Of a DNA stretch of 24,492 nucleotides, positions 6,957 through 14,011 are shown one piece after another. How positions within the stretch are numbered: position 1 is the stretch's first letter; each line of letters begins with the position of its first letter. Source of the DNA: Thermoplasmatota archaeon (lineage in GTDB: Archaea; Thermoplasmatota; E2; DHVEG-1); contig JAFGFQ010000127.1 in assembly GCA_016930995.1 (NCBI GenBank), forward strand, positions 1 to 24,492, written 5' to 3'. The translations under genes and the position numbers were made by a program. The notes below the pieces were generated by a model, which saw only the letters and a list, made by a program, of their open reading frames with translations, did no database searches and was not told where the DNA came from.

Positions 6957-8258
6957 TCAGAGAAAGGTAACGTCAAGATAATGAGTTGAACATGAGATAC
7001 AAGGGTCGTACGCCCGTACCAACATCTCTAATAACAACTCAATTTCTTTTGGGTTTTTATCAAGTATCTGTGGAACGAGTTTCTCCATGTCTTTCTGAAT
7101 GTTGGCATGGTTCTGGTTTGTTGGAATGATACAGTTCGCTTTCGTACAATACCCTTTTGAGTTCAACGTGTAATCATGGACAAGGATGCCTCGTGGTACT
7201 TCGACGATCCCGACACCCCTACCTGATTTAACCACTGGTTTTACTGGTTTTTCTGATTTTAATTTCTGATCCAGGAGAGAGTCGATGAGATACAAAGAAT
7301 CCTGAATGTTGTGGGAAAACTCAACGAGCTGAGCAATCGTGTTCATGTAGGGGTTGTACGAAGGTGCCCGCAAGCCAAACATATGGGCGATTTCCCGAGC
7401 AACAGGATAGAGTTGATTGCTATTGAGATTGAACCGAGCCAAGGCCCCAACCATGTACGACTCCCGCGCGTGCTTCGCATATTTTGCTGTCGATTGGGGT
7501 ACGACATATTCTTGCATAATCTCTTTGTAGTTGCGATATGAAGGATGCCGCCCTGTATCGGTTGATGCAACGATCCCCTCGTAGAGTGCATATTCTGAAT
7601 CAGAGGTAAGACCGATATATTCAGTCTCTCTGGAAAAAGACGGGAGTTTCTCCGAGACACCATGGAGGATGCTTGCAAGTTGGTGTGTAAGGTCCTGGCC
7701 TTCGGTTAGTCTTTTTTTCAATTCTACAAGTTCTTTCTCAGTCGGAATAGCTGAAAAACCACCAACAACCAAGCGGATAGGATGAATTGTACGACCACAA
7801 ATAAGGTCAGACATCTCATTTGCGAGACGATGCAATTTTACTATCTTAAGGACCGTATCGGTATGTTTCCCAACCAAGGGAAACACACTACCGACTCCAA
7901 ACAAATCAGGTGCCACAAGATAGCCGATATGCAGAATATGGCTTTGCATATTCTCAGCGTTAATCGCAAGACGACGTAATTGTGCTGTCTGTTTTGTAAT
8001 GGTCACTCCCAACGCATCTTCTGTGGCCTTTACAGATGCCAGGGAATGGCCAATGGAACAAATCCCACAGATCCTGGAGGTAATCGGACGTAACTCATTG
8101 TAATGTTGTCCCCTCAACATCGCTTCGAAAAATCGAGGGGCTTCCACGACGCTCCATTGAAGTTTCTCGATCTTGCCATTTTTCACATCAAGGGTGATAT
8201 TTCCATGTCCTTCAACACGAGTGAGATGCTCGACATGAACTGAAAAATCTTTACTCAT
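6957..8258 (-). CDS. hydA: [NiFe] hydrogenase large (alpha) subunit, group 3b type
   Basis: A 433-residue catalytic subunit that binds the NiFe(CN)2CO centre. Both nickel motifs are present: RICGICSIGH (Cys64, Cys67) and DPCISCSTH (Cys420, Cys423), with an RVEGHGN L1 region near the N-terminus. Seven residues (YLDVTFL) follow the final His and are probably removed by the adjacent protease. The frame opens further upstream, but ATG 8258 (MSKDFSVHVEHLTRVEG) is the real start: it matches the family N-terminus, is preceded by AAGGAGTG at ten bases, and overlaps the small-subunit stop as ATGAGTAA. The resemblance to Pyrococcus sulfhydrogenases and the gene order point to the soluble NAD(P)-linked group 3b. 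Confidence 0.9.
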   Translation of the reverse strand: MSKDFSVHVEHLTRVEGHGNITLDVKNGKIEKLQWSVVEAPRFFEAMLRGQHYNELRPITSRICGICSIGHSLASVKATEDALGVTITKQTAQLRRLAINAENMQSHILHIGYLVAPDLFGVGSVFPLVGKHTDTVLKIVKLHRLANEMSDLICGRTIHPIRLVVGGFSAIPTEKELVELKKRLTEGQDLTHQLASILHGVSEKLPSFSRETEYIGLTSDSEYALYEGIVASTDTGRHPSYRNYKEIMQEYVVPQSTAKYAKHARESYMVGALARFNLNSNQLYPVAREIAHMFGLRAPSYNPYMNTIAQLVEFSHNIQDSLYLIDSLLDQKLKSEKPVKPVVKSGRGVGIVEVPRGILVHDYTLNSKGYCTKANCIIPTNQNHANIQKDMEKLVPQILDKNPKEIELLLEMLVRAYDPCISCSTHYLDVTFL

Positions 8259-9015
8259 CGTAACTACACTCCTTCCGTCCGTAATTATACATTGTACAAC
8301 GCCGCCGAATATCCTCATACGAAAGATTGTAACGCTCAAGTACCTCTTTGACACATTCGGTCTCTGCTTTTTTAATAAGACCTCGACATCCTTCACAGGG
8401 GCTGTTATGGGTCGGACAAATGGCTTTACACCCAGCTCTTGTTATTGGCCCAAGGCAAAAATTACCTAGTTCGAATTGACAGATGTTTTCGTTCTTCTTA
8501 CATTCAACACATACAGGATAACGAGGTATCTCTGGTTTTTTTCCTAGAGCTATTGCAGTGATGACTGATTTAAACTCATCACGGTCTATAGGGCAGCCAT
8601 GGATGTAATAGTCAACCGGTACAACCTCATTGAGCGCCTTGGTTTGAAAGACATCAAATAGCTTGTTTTCCTTAAGATTTGCATCACCATAGACTTCCTT
8701 TTTTACTTCCTCAGGCATCCATTGGTTCCGAATCTTGTTCACACCACCAATTGTGGCACATGCCCCAAGAGCTATGAGGATCTTTGCATGGGCGCGTATA
8801 TTACGTAAACGCTCCTCATCAATCGGTCTCATGATAGAGCCTTCGACGATAGCTATGTCATAATCATCAGAATGTTCCTTCATCACCTCTCGGAATGAGA
8901 CGACATCGACAAAGGAGATAAGGTCAAGGATCTCTTCTTCGAGGTTGGCGATCTGCAATTCACATCCCTCGCAATCAGCGAAATCAAAGACAGCGACCCG
9001 TGGTTTTGCTTTCAT
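8251..9015 (-). CDS. hydD: [NiFe] hydrogenase small (delta) subunit
   Basis: A 254-residue electron-transfer subunit. The proximal cluster ligands are seen in ADCEGCELQ (Cys15, Cys18), GACATIGG and HGCPID. The C-terminal part carries further Cys-rich motifs (PVCVECKKNENIC and a later Cys group around ITRAGCKAICP) for two more [4Fe-4S] clusters, as in F420- and NAD(P)-linked group 3 enzymes. There is no twin-arginine signal or membrane anchor, so the enzyme is cytoplasmic. Its ATG overlaps the preceding stop as ATGA, and its own stop overlaps the large-subunit ATG by eight bases, implying translational coupling. Confidence 0.9.
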   Translation of the reverse strand: MKAKPRVAVFDFADCEGCELQIANLEEEILDLISFVDVVSFREVMKEHSDDYDIAIVEGSIMRPIDEERLRNIRAHAKILIALGACATIGGVNKIRNQWMPEEVKKEVYGDANLKENKLFDVFQTKALNEVVPVDYYIHGCPIDRDEFKSVITAIALGKKPEIPRYPVCVECKKNENICQFELGNFCLGPITRAGCKAICPTHNSPCEGCRGLIKKAETECVKEVLERYNLSYEDIRRRCTMYNYGRKECSYDE

Positions 9016-10946
9016 TCAAATGCCTCCGGTAATTCTTTAAGTTGTCCAAAATTGAAAACCGGACCTTCTTTGCACACATAAACCCCGTTGATCTGACAAT
9101 GTCCGCATTTACCGACCCCGCATTTCATTCGCCGTTCAAGAGACACATAAATGTTATCATCTGGTATTCCGAGGGTCTGTAGACATTTAATGACGAATTT
9201 ATACATCACGGGTGGTCCGATGATAATGGCCATGGTGTTTTTTGAATCAAGTTTATCCGCCTGGATTTTTGGGAATAAGGTTGTTATCAGACCAGTACAC
9301 CCACCCCAGCATTCACTTGGGTCGCATCGATCAACGGTTAGCTCGCATTGCACGTTTGGTACTTTTTTCCATTTGTCAACATCATCCATAAAGGTGATTT
9401 CCTTTGGACGTTTTGCTCCATAAAGAATGATGACGTCCTTGTATTTTTCTCTCTGACGAGGGTCAAGCACATGGTTGATTAGTGAACGCATCGGAACCAT
9501 GCCAGTCCCACCAGAAGTGAAAAGCAATGTTTTTCCTTCGAATGATGCAACATCAAATCCGTTTCCCAGAGGCCCCCGAATCCCCACCTCATCTCCAGGT
9601 TTCATTAAGCATAATTTTTTTGTTACGTTGCCAACCTGACGAACCATAATCTCAAAGACAGGGGTATCCCCTGGCGGAGATGAGATGCCGAACGGTGCCT
9701 CTCCATACCCAAATACCGAGACTTCGACAAACTGTCCTGGTCTATGCCCTAAGGGTTTTTTGTCGTCCAGTTCGATTTCAAAAAAGCTGTCGGTTTCATT
9801 GAACTGAGTTATTTTTTTTATGGTCGCACTGCGTGGGACATGAATGATTCCTTTTTCCAGAACCTCTGTTTCTTTCCTTATGAAATATCTCCCTGTGTTC
9901 TTACTTGAGGAGAAATGAGCAAGCTCATTGATAAGGTTACAGGGATCAGCAATATCAGGTAAACAAGCGCTCCCACAACGCCCGCAACCTACACAGGCGA
10001 CAAATCCATATCGCTCGGGAAGGTAGTTTCCTTTTCTGAAGAACCGATGTCGATACCGTTCTTTTATCTCCTCTCTGAAGACTTCACCACTGCCGACCTT
10101 TGTGAATTCCTTAAGCATGCATCCATCCCAGGTCCGAACCCGGGTACCGTCCTTGAGGCTCAGTGATACGTTATCTTTCACATCATAACAAAAACAGGTT
10201 GGACAGACCATGGTGCATGAGCTGCATTCCATGCAGACATCTGCATGCTCTTCCCATATCGCATGTTGATAATTTGCGACAAGAAGGGCGGACCAGTTTT
10301 TTTTATCGACCTTCACCTTTTGTTTATATTTTTTTAGAACTGTCTGACGGACTTTTTCAACCTTTTTTAGGTCCTCAGATGAAGCATCCTTCACTGTTGC
10401 ATATTTTTTCAATAGTCTTGTTCCTTTGTCAGATCCGATGGTTACAACATACGATATTCCAATATCTGTGAGGAGCAAATCAAAACCGGTATCGGTCACG
10501 TTTGTGTTCATGCTCCCTGCAAAAGACCGCTCGGAAACATTTTGAATATCGGTTCCAATGATGATGGTGTTTTCTCGACGTTTCTTATAGAAGGTGTCTT
10601 GTTGTTCGTCCAGGTAATGACGATCTGTTTGTTCTAATGCGATGATATCATAGGGATGTACTCCGATAATGATGCGTTGGGTGTCATCAGAGGCTTGTAT
10701 TGCTTCAAAGGGTTTTTCTAATGAAAATTTTAATAACTGTTCATATTGTGGGAGGAAATATTTCTTTGGAGGAAGAATGGTGACGTCGTAGTGTAATTGT
10801 AATTGATTGGCAGAGGATAACGTATCAAAAACATAGCGTTTTCCCTTTGCAACAACTCCAACTACATCATACTTCCCGTCTTTTATTAAAGAGTTTACAA
10901 ATGATGAAAAATCTTTTTTAGATATTGTTTTTACAACTTGTTTCAT
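9012..10946 (-). CDS. Fused hydrogenase beta-gamma (HydB-HydG) diaphorase subunit
   Basis: A 644-residue fusion of two proteins that are separate in Pyrococcus sulfhydrogenases. The N-terminal half (about 1-365) is HydB-like, with two ferredoxin-type Cys groups at 238/241/244/248 and 318/321/324/328 plus extra Cys (CPTCFC). The C-terminal half (about 366-644) is HydG-like: FAD site around RPGQFVEVS and FGISSPP, NAD(P) site TSGGTGMVP, and a [2Fe-2S] motif with Cys609, 614, 617 and 625. It moves electrons between NAD(P)H and the hydrogenase clusters. The frame continues to GTG 10955, but AGGTG at 10958-10954 sits six bases before ATG 10946 and looks like its ribosome-binding site, so I chose 10946. 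The total matches the sum of the two usual subunits with no stop or shift. Confidence 0.87.
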   Translation of the reverse strand: MKQVVKTISKKDFSSFVNSLIKDGKYDVVGVVAKGKRYVFDTLSSANQLQLHYDVTILPPKKYFLPQYEQLLKFSLEKPFEAIQASDDTQRIIIGVHPYDIIALEQTDRHYLDEQQDTFYKKRRENTIIIGTDIQNVSERSFAGSMNTNVTDTGFDLLLTDIGISYVVTIGSDKGTRLLKKYATVKDASSEDLKKVEKVRQTVLKKYKQKVKVDKKNWSALLVANYQHAIWEEHADVCMECSSCTMVCPTCFCYDVKDNVSLSLKDGTRVRTWDGCMLKEFTKVGSGEVFREEIKERYRHRFFRKGNYLPERYGFVACVGCGRCGSACLPDIADPCNLINELAHFSSSKNTGRYFIRKETEVLEKGIIHVPRSATIKKITQFNETDSFFEIELDDKKPLGHRPGQFVEVSVFGYGEAPFGISSPPGDTPVFEIMVRQVGNVTKKLCLMKPGDEVGIRGPLGNGFDVASFEGKTLLFTSGGTGMVPMRSLINHVLDPRQREKYKDVIILYGAKRPKEITFMDDVDKWKKVPNVQCELTVDRCDPSECWGGCTGLITTLFPKIQADKLDSKNTMAIIIGPPVMYKFVIKCLQTLGIPDDNIYVSLERRMKCGVGKCGHCQINGVYVCKEGPVFNFGQLKELPEAFE

Positions 10947-10981
10947 CTCAGACACCTTTTTTCGTCTAAGGAGATAACTTT

Positions 10982-11052
10982 CTGATAATCAGATAACCCC
11001 GGGGAGGGTGAATGGATATTCTAATTTAAGTTTTTTGATTTCTTAAAAAACT
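10982..11052. promoter_or_regulatory. Intergenic palindromes between malic enzyme and the hydrogenase operon
   Basis: The 120-base gap holds two inverted repeats: CTGAT-a-ATCAG at 10982-10992, and AGTTTTTT with AAAAAACT around an eight-base loop at 11029-11052. The first could be an operator before the fused hydrogenase gene. The second lies just after the malic enzyme stop and could be a hairpin or attenuating terminator. No strong TATA box is seen here (only a weak CTTAAATTA on the - strand), so read-through from malic enzyme is plausible. Confidence 0.3.
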
Positions 11053-11066
11053 CCTTTTAAGGATGG

Positions 11067-12416
11067 TTATTCTGGCGCTTGGGCGATATACCCATGTTTC
11101 ATCAGAGTCTGTGTGATATCCCTGGATTTTTTTATGATTGACAACGCATGTTCATAGAGCTGTTGACGAGATGGCTTGATCCGAGCAATCCCTTGGGACA
11201 TCGCTTTCATACCCACAGCGACAGCCTCTCGGGGGAAGACTTCCCATGAATCCATGGTGGGTACTATGGCAGTATCACTAAGCCCTGTGTCCTCTGCGGT
11301 TTTTGCTAGCTCATGGGCAGCTGCGATGCACATTTCATCGGTGATGGTCTCAGCGCGTACATCAAGAGTTCCTCGGAATATCCCTGGGAAGCCTAATGAG
11401 TTGTTGATCTGGTTGGGAAAATCTGATCGGCCTGTTGCGATGATACGGGCTCCTGCTTCTTCTGCTTCCCATGGCCAAATCTCTGGTATCGGGTTTGCAG
11501 TGGCAAAGAGTATTGAGTCCTGTGCCATGGAGGCGACCCATTCTTTTTTAATTGTACCAGGGCCTGGTTTGCTTGCAGCGATACATATATCGGTATCTCT
11601 GAGAGCATCAGCAATGCCACCGGTTCGACCTTGAGCGTTTGACTTTAAACACATCGCCCATTTTTCAGGGTTACTCTCTCTTTCTTGTTCCAGGTCTTCT
11701 CGAGAGCTATGGAGAATGCCTTTGCTGTCTACCATGATGATGTTTTTTTGCTGCACCCCTGCTGCGATAAGCACGCGTGCGATAGCGATGTTTGCTGCGC
11801 CTGCACCAACCATGCTGACAAGAGCACTGTCAAGTGGTTTTCCAACGATTTTTAACGCATTGATCGCTCCTGCGGTAACAATGGTTGCTGTGCCTTGCTG
11901 ATCATCATGCCACACAGGGATATCCATTTCTTTTCTCAGGCGATCGAGGATGTAGAAACATTTTGGTTTTTCGATATCCTCAAGATTGATACCACCGAAA
12001 CTTGGTTTGAGCCATTTTACTGCCTGGATGATCTCCTCAGGGTTTTTTGTGTCAAGGCAGATTGGATATGCATCGACGCCCCCAAGGTATTTGAAGAGGA
12101 GCGATTTTCCTTCCATAACCGGGAGTCCTGCCTCAGGTCCGATGTCTCCAAGTCCAAGAACTCGTGTCCCATCACTGACGACAGCGACCGTATTCCACTT
12201 ATTTGTGTAATCAAAAACTTTTAGAGGATGCTTTTGAATCTCTTTGCAGGGTTCTGCGACACCCGGGGTGTACCAGATAGCAAAATCATTGAAATCTTTT
12301 ATACGACATTTTGGTAACACTTCTATTTTTCCATGATAGAAAGGATGTAATCTCATAGCGTCTTTCGCTGGTTTATTTGCCTTTTCAAGCAGTTGTTTTT
12401 CGTTGATTTGTTTCAT
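11067..12416 (-). CDS. Malic enzyme (malate dehydrogenase, oxaloacetate-decarboxylating)
   Basis: A 449-residue cytoplasmic enzyme that oxidatively decarboxylates malate to pyruvate with reduction of NAD(P). Seen: YTPGVAEP near residue 50, the VVSDGTRVLGLGDIG catalytic stretch, the metal and substrate motif HDDQQGTA, the Rossmann loop GAGAANIAIAR, and GRSDFPNQINN. It is the single-domain bacterial/archaeal type, without the phosphotransacetylase-like extension of MaeB. NAD versus NADP preference cannot be read with confidence. It is first in the - strand series and 120 bases before the NAD(P)-linked hydrogenase, so its reduced nucleotide could feed that enzyme. It is divergent from the hdr operon. 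Confidence 0.9.
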   Translation of the reverse strand: MKQINEKQLLEKANKPAKDAMRLHPFYHGKIEVLPKCRIKDFNDFAIWYTPGVAEPCKEIQKHPLKVFDYTNKWNTVAVVSDGTRVLGLGDIGPEAGLPVMEGKSLLFKYLGGVDAYPICLDTKNPEEIIQAVKWLKPSFGGINLEDIEKPKCFYILDRLRKEMDIPVWHDDQQGTATIVTAGAINALKIVGKPLDSALVSMVGAGAANIAIARVLIAAGVQQKNIIMVDSKGILHSSREDLEQERESNPEKWAMCLKSNAQGRTGGIADALRDTDICIAASKPGPGTIKKEWVASMAQDSILFATANPIPEIWPWEAEEAGARIIATGRSDFPNQINNSLGFPGIFRGTLDVRAETITDEMCIAAAHELAKTAEDTGLSDTAIVPTMDSWEVFPREAVAVGMKAMSQGIARIKPSRQQLYEHALSIIKKSRDITQTLMKHGYIAQAPE

Positions 12417-12450
12417 AATCAGTTCCCACTTGTAGGATATTGTATTTTGC

Positions 12451-12458
12451 TATATTAA
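12451..12458 (-). promoter_or_regulatory. TATA-like box for malic enzyme
   Basis: Read on the - strand, TTAATATA lies about 40 bases before the malic enzyme ATG, giving a predicted start near 12428 and a short leader. A second candidate, TATATTTAAAA, lies at about 12505-12515 on the same strand. Which is used cannot be decided. Confidence 0.35.
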
Positions 12459-12551
12459 TTCGCATGATTCGTATTGTTGGAAAAAAAAGAAAAATTATTG
12501 ATAGTTTTAAATATAGTAGTCGGATAAACCTTCTGCAGAGAAGTCGGAAAA

Positions 12552-12560
12552 GTATATATA
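12552..12560 (+). promoter_or_regulatory. TATA-box promoter of the hdr operon
   Basis: GTATATATA is preceded by purine-rich CGGAAAA, a BRE-like element, and lies about 44 bases before the hdrC ATG. The predicted transcript start is near 12580. No other convincing promoter is seen before the end of the window, so the whole cluster from 12600 on is probably transcribed from here. Confidence 0.55.
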
Positions 12561-12561
12561 G

Positions 12562-12575
12562 TTAACGATTGTTAA
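12562..12575. promoter_or_regulatory. Palindromic operator candidate TTAAC-N4-GTTAA
   Basis: TTAAC-GATT-GTTAA begins two bases after the hdr TATA box and covers the space between it and the predicted transcript start. A dimeric repressor bound here would block initiation of the hdr operon. The arms are only five base pairs, so this needs comparison with related genomes. Confidence 0.4.
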
Positions 12576-12599
12576 TTTAATGAATAGAGAGAACCTGAA

Positions 12600-13127
12600 A
12601 TGAGCATTATCGACTTGACTTCTATGGGGGAGCCGCAGTCGGATCAACGCAAGGAACTCAACGACCGACTCACAAAACTCCTAGACGAAATATCAGACTA
12701 TTGTTACCAATGCGGCAGATGCACCTCTGGTTGCGAAGCACATAAACTCCTAGAGCTAGAGCCACATAAAATCGTCGCATTATTAAAACGAGGATTACTT
12801 AACGAACTTGTCAACTCTGATGTCATCTGGACCTGCATGAGCTGCATGAAATGCAGGGAACGATGCCCCCAACGCGTCGCCCCTGTTGAGGTTTTATTTG
12901 CTTTAAAGAACATGGCCGTCGCAAGCGGCAAACAAATCCCAGGAAAATACACCGGCATGCTCCAGTCAATCCTCTCGATGGGACTAATCCAGGATATCCA
13001 GCAAACAACAACCCGTGGTACTACAACAGTGAAACGAGACGAGCTTGGACTTCCCCCGCTTTCCAAACCAGTTAATGTTGCCAAGTTTCAAGCAGGAATC
13101 ATGAAAATTGCGATGGAAAAGGTATAA
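12600..13127 (+). CDS. hdrC: Heterodisulfide reductase subunit C (soluble HdrC)
   Basis: A 175-residue iron-sulfur protein with two complete CxxCxxCxxxC motifs: Cys35/38/41/45 (CYQCGRCTSGC) and Cys79/82/85/89 (CMSCMKCRERC). HdrC passes electrons from HdrA to HdrB. There is no membrane segment, so it belongs to the soluble HdrABC type rather than HdrDE. It is the first gene of the large operon; HdrB follows after five bases. The stretch after residue 105 is less conserved and contains a Thr-rich segment. It serves as the normal reference against which the duplicated, His-containing HdrC at 22094 stands out. Confidence 0.9.
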   Translation: MSIIDLTSMGEPQSDQRKELNDRLTKLLDEISDYCYQCGRCTSGCEAHKLLELEPHKIVALLKRGLLNELVNSDVIWTCMSCMKCRERCPQRVAPVEVLFALKNMAVASGKQIPGKYTGMLQSILSMGLIQDIQQTTTRGTTTVKRDELGLPPLSKPVNVAKFQAGIMKIAMEKV

Positions 13128-13132
13128 CGACG

Positions 13133-14011
13133 ATGAAAAAGAAATACGCACTGTATCCTGGTTGTTTGATGCCAACAGAACAATACGCCTACGAACTTTC
13201 AATCAGAGAAACTCTGCCGATACTCGGAGTTGACCTCGTCGACGTTGAAGGGTTTTCCTGTTGTGGAGAACCTATGAAAAGTGTGAATCAATTCCTCACC
13301 TTGTATCTCTCCACACGCAATCTTGCGATAGCCGAGAAACATCATTTGGACCTATTCGTCCCATGTGCAATGTGTCATCTGGCGCTTTCCGAATGTCGCC
13401 ATGTTCTTGAGAAGAACCCAGCAATGAAAGAACGAATCAACAGTCACCTCGCCGCCGAGGACTTACAATACACAGGGAAAAGCAAGATTGTTCACACCAT
13501 CGATTTATTGCATGATCAAATCGGGATTGAAAAGATAAAGGAGCATGTCAAGAAACCATTTAACGGTCTGAAAATAGCTGCTCATTACGGGTGTCACCTG
13601 ATCCGCCCCAGTGAGATCGGTCGTCCGGATGACTCAGAAAATCCACAGAAGATAGAATCGATCCTCAAAGCCATCGGTGCCGAACCAGTGAACTACCCCC
13701 AGAAACTTGACTGCTGCGGTGCGCCATTACTTGCCAATCTCCCGGAGTCCGCACTGACAAAAACAGGTCAAAAGCTCCAGGCAATACAGGAACAAGGAAT
13801 CCAAGCATTGGTAGATGTCTGTCCTTGGTGCCATAAGATGTTCGACAGCAAACAAACCAAGGCCGGAGAGACTGTAGCAACAAAACTTGATGTCCCCGTA
13901 TTCTACCTCACCCAATTACTTGGAATGGCCTTAGGACTGTCTGCTGAGAAACTCGGCTTAGCACTCAACCTCAGCCCTGTCGAAAAACTCCAGCAGGAGG
14001 CTGCGACGTAA
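13133..14011 (+). CDS. hdrB: Heterodisulfide reductase subunit B (HdrB)
   Basis: A 292-residue protein with two full CCG domains, which in HdrB hold noncubane [4Fe-4S] clusters and cleave a disulfide. The first is Cys11, Cys43-Cys44-Gly, Cys78-x-x-Cys81. The second is in GCHLIRP, DCCGAPL and CPWCHK. All ligand Cys residues are present, so it should be catalytically competent. In methanogens the substrate is CoM-S-S-CoB; nothing in the window shows that those coenzymes are made here, so the real disulfide (or another two-electron acceptor) is open. Its stop shares a base with the hdrA ATG (TAATG). Confidence 0.9.
   Translation: MKKKYALYPGCLMPTEQYAYELSIRETLPILGVDLVDVEGFSCCGEPMKSVNQFLTLYLSTRNLAIAEKHHLDLFVPCAMCHLALSECRHVLEKNPAMKERINSHLAAEDLQYTGKSKIVHTIDLLHDQIGIEKIKEHVKKPFNGLKIAAHYGCHLIRPSEIGRPDDSENPQKIESILKAIGAEPVNYPQKLDCCGAPLLANLPESALTKTGQKLQAIQEQGIQALVDVCPWCHKMFDSKQTKAGETVATKLDVPVFYLTQLLGMALGLSAEKLGLALNLSPVEKLQQEAAT

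Noticed and set aside
8259..8396. N-terminal extension of the hydrogenase large subunit (frame open to 8396)
   Set aside because: It lies wholly inside the small-subunit gene, and its residues do not resemble the family. ATG 8258 has a ribosome-binding site and a matching N-terminus.
11176..11634. 152-residue frame on the + strand opposite malic enzyme, and similar long antisense frames elsewhere
   Set aside because: These are shadows of strongly conserved genes on the other strand, with low-complexity translations and no start signals.
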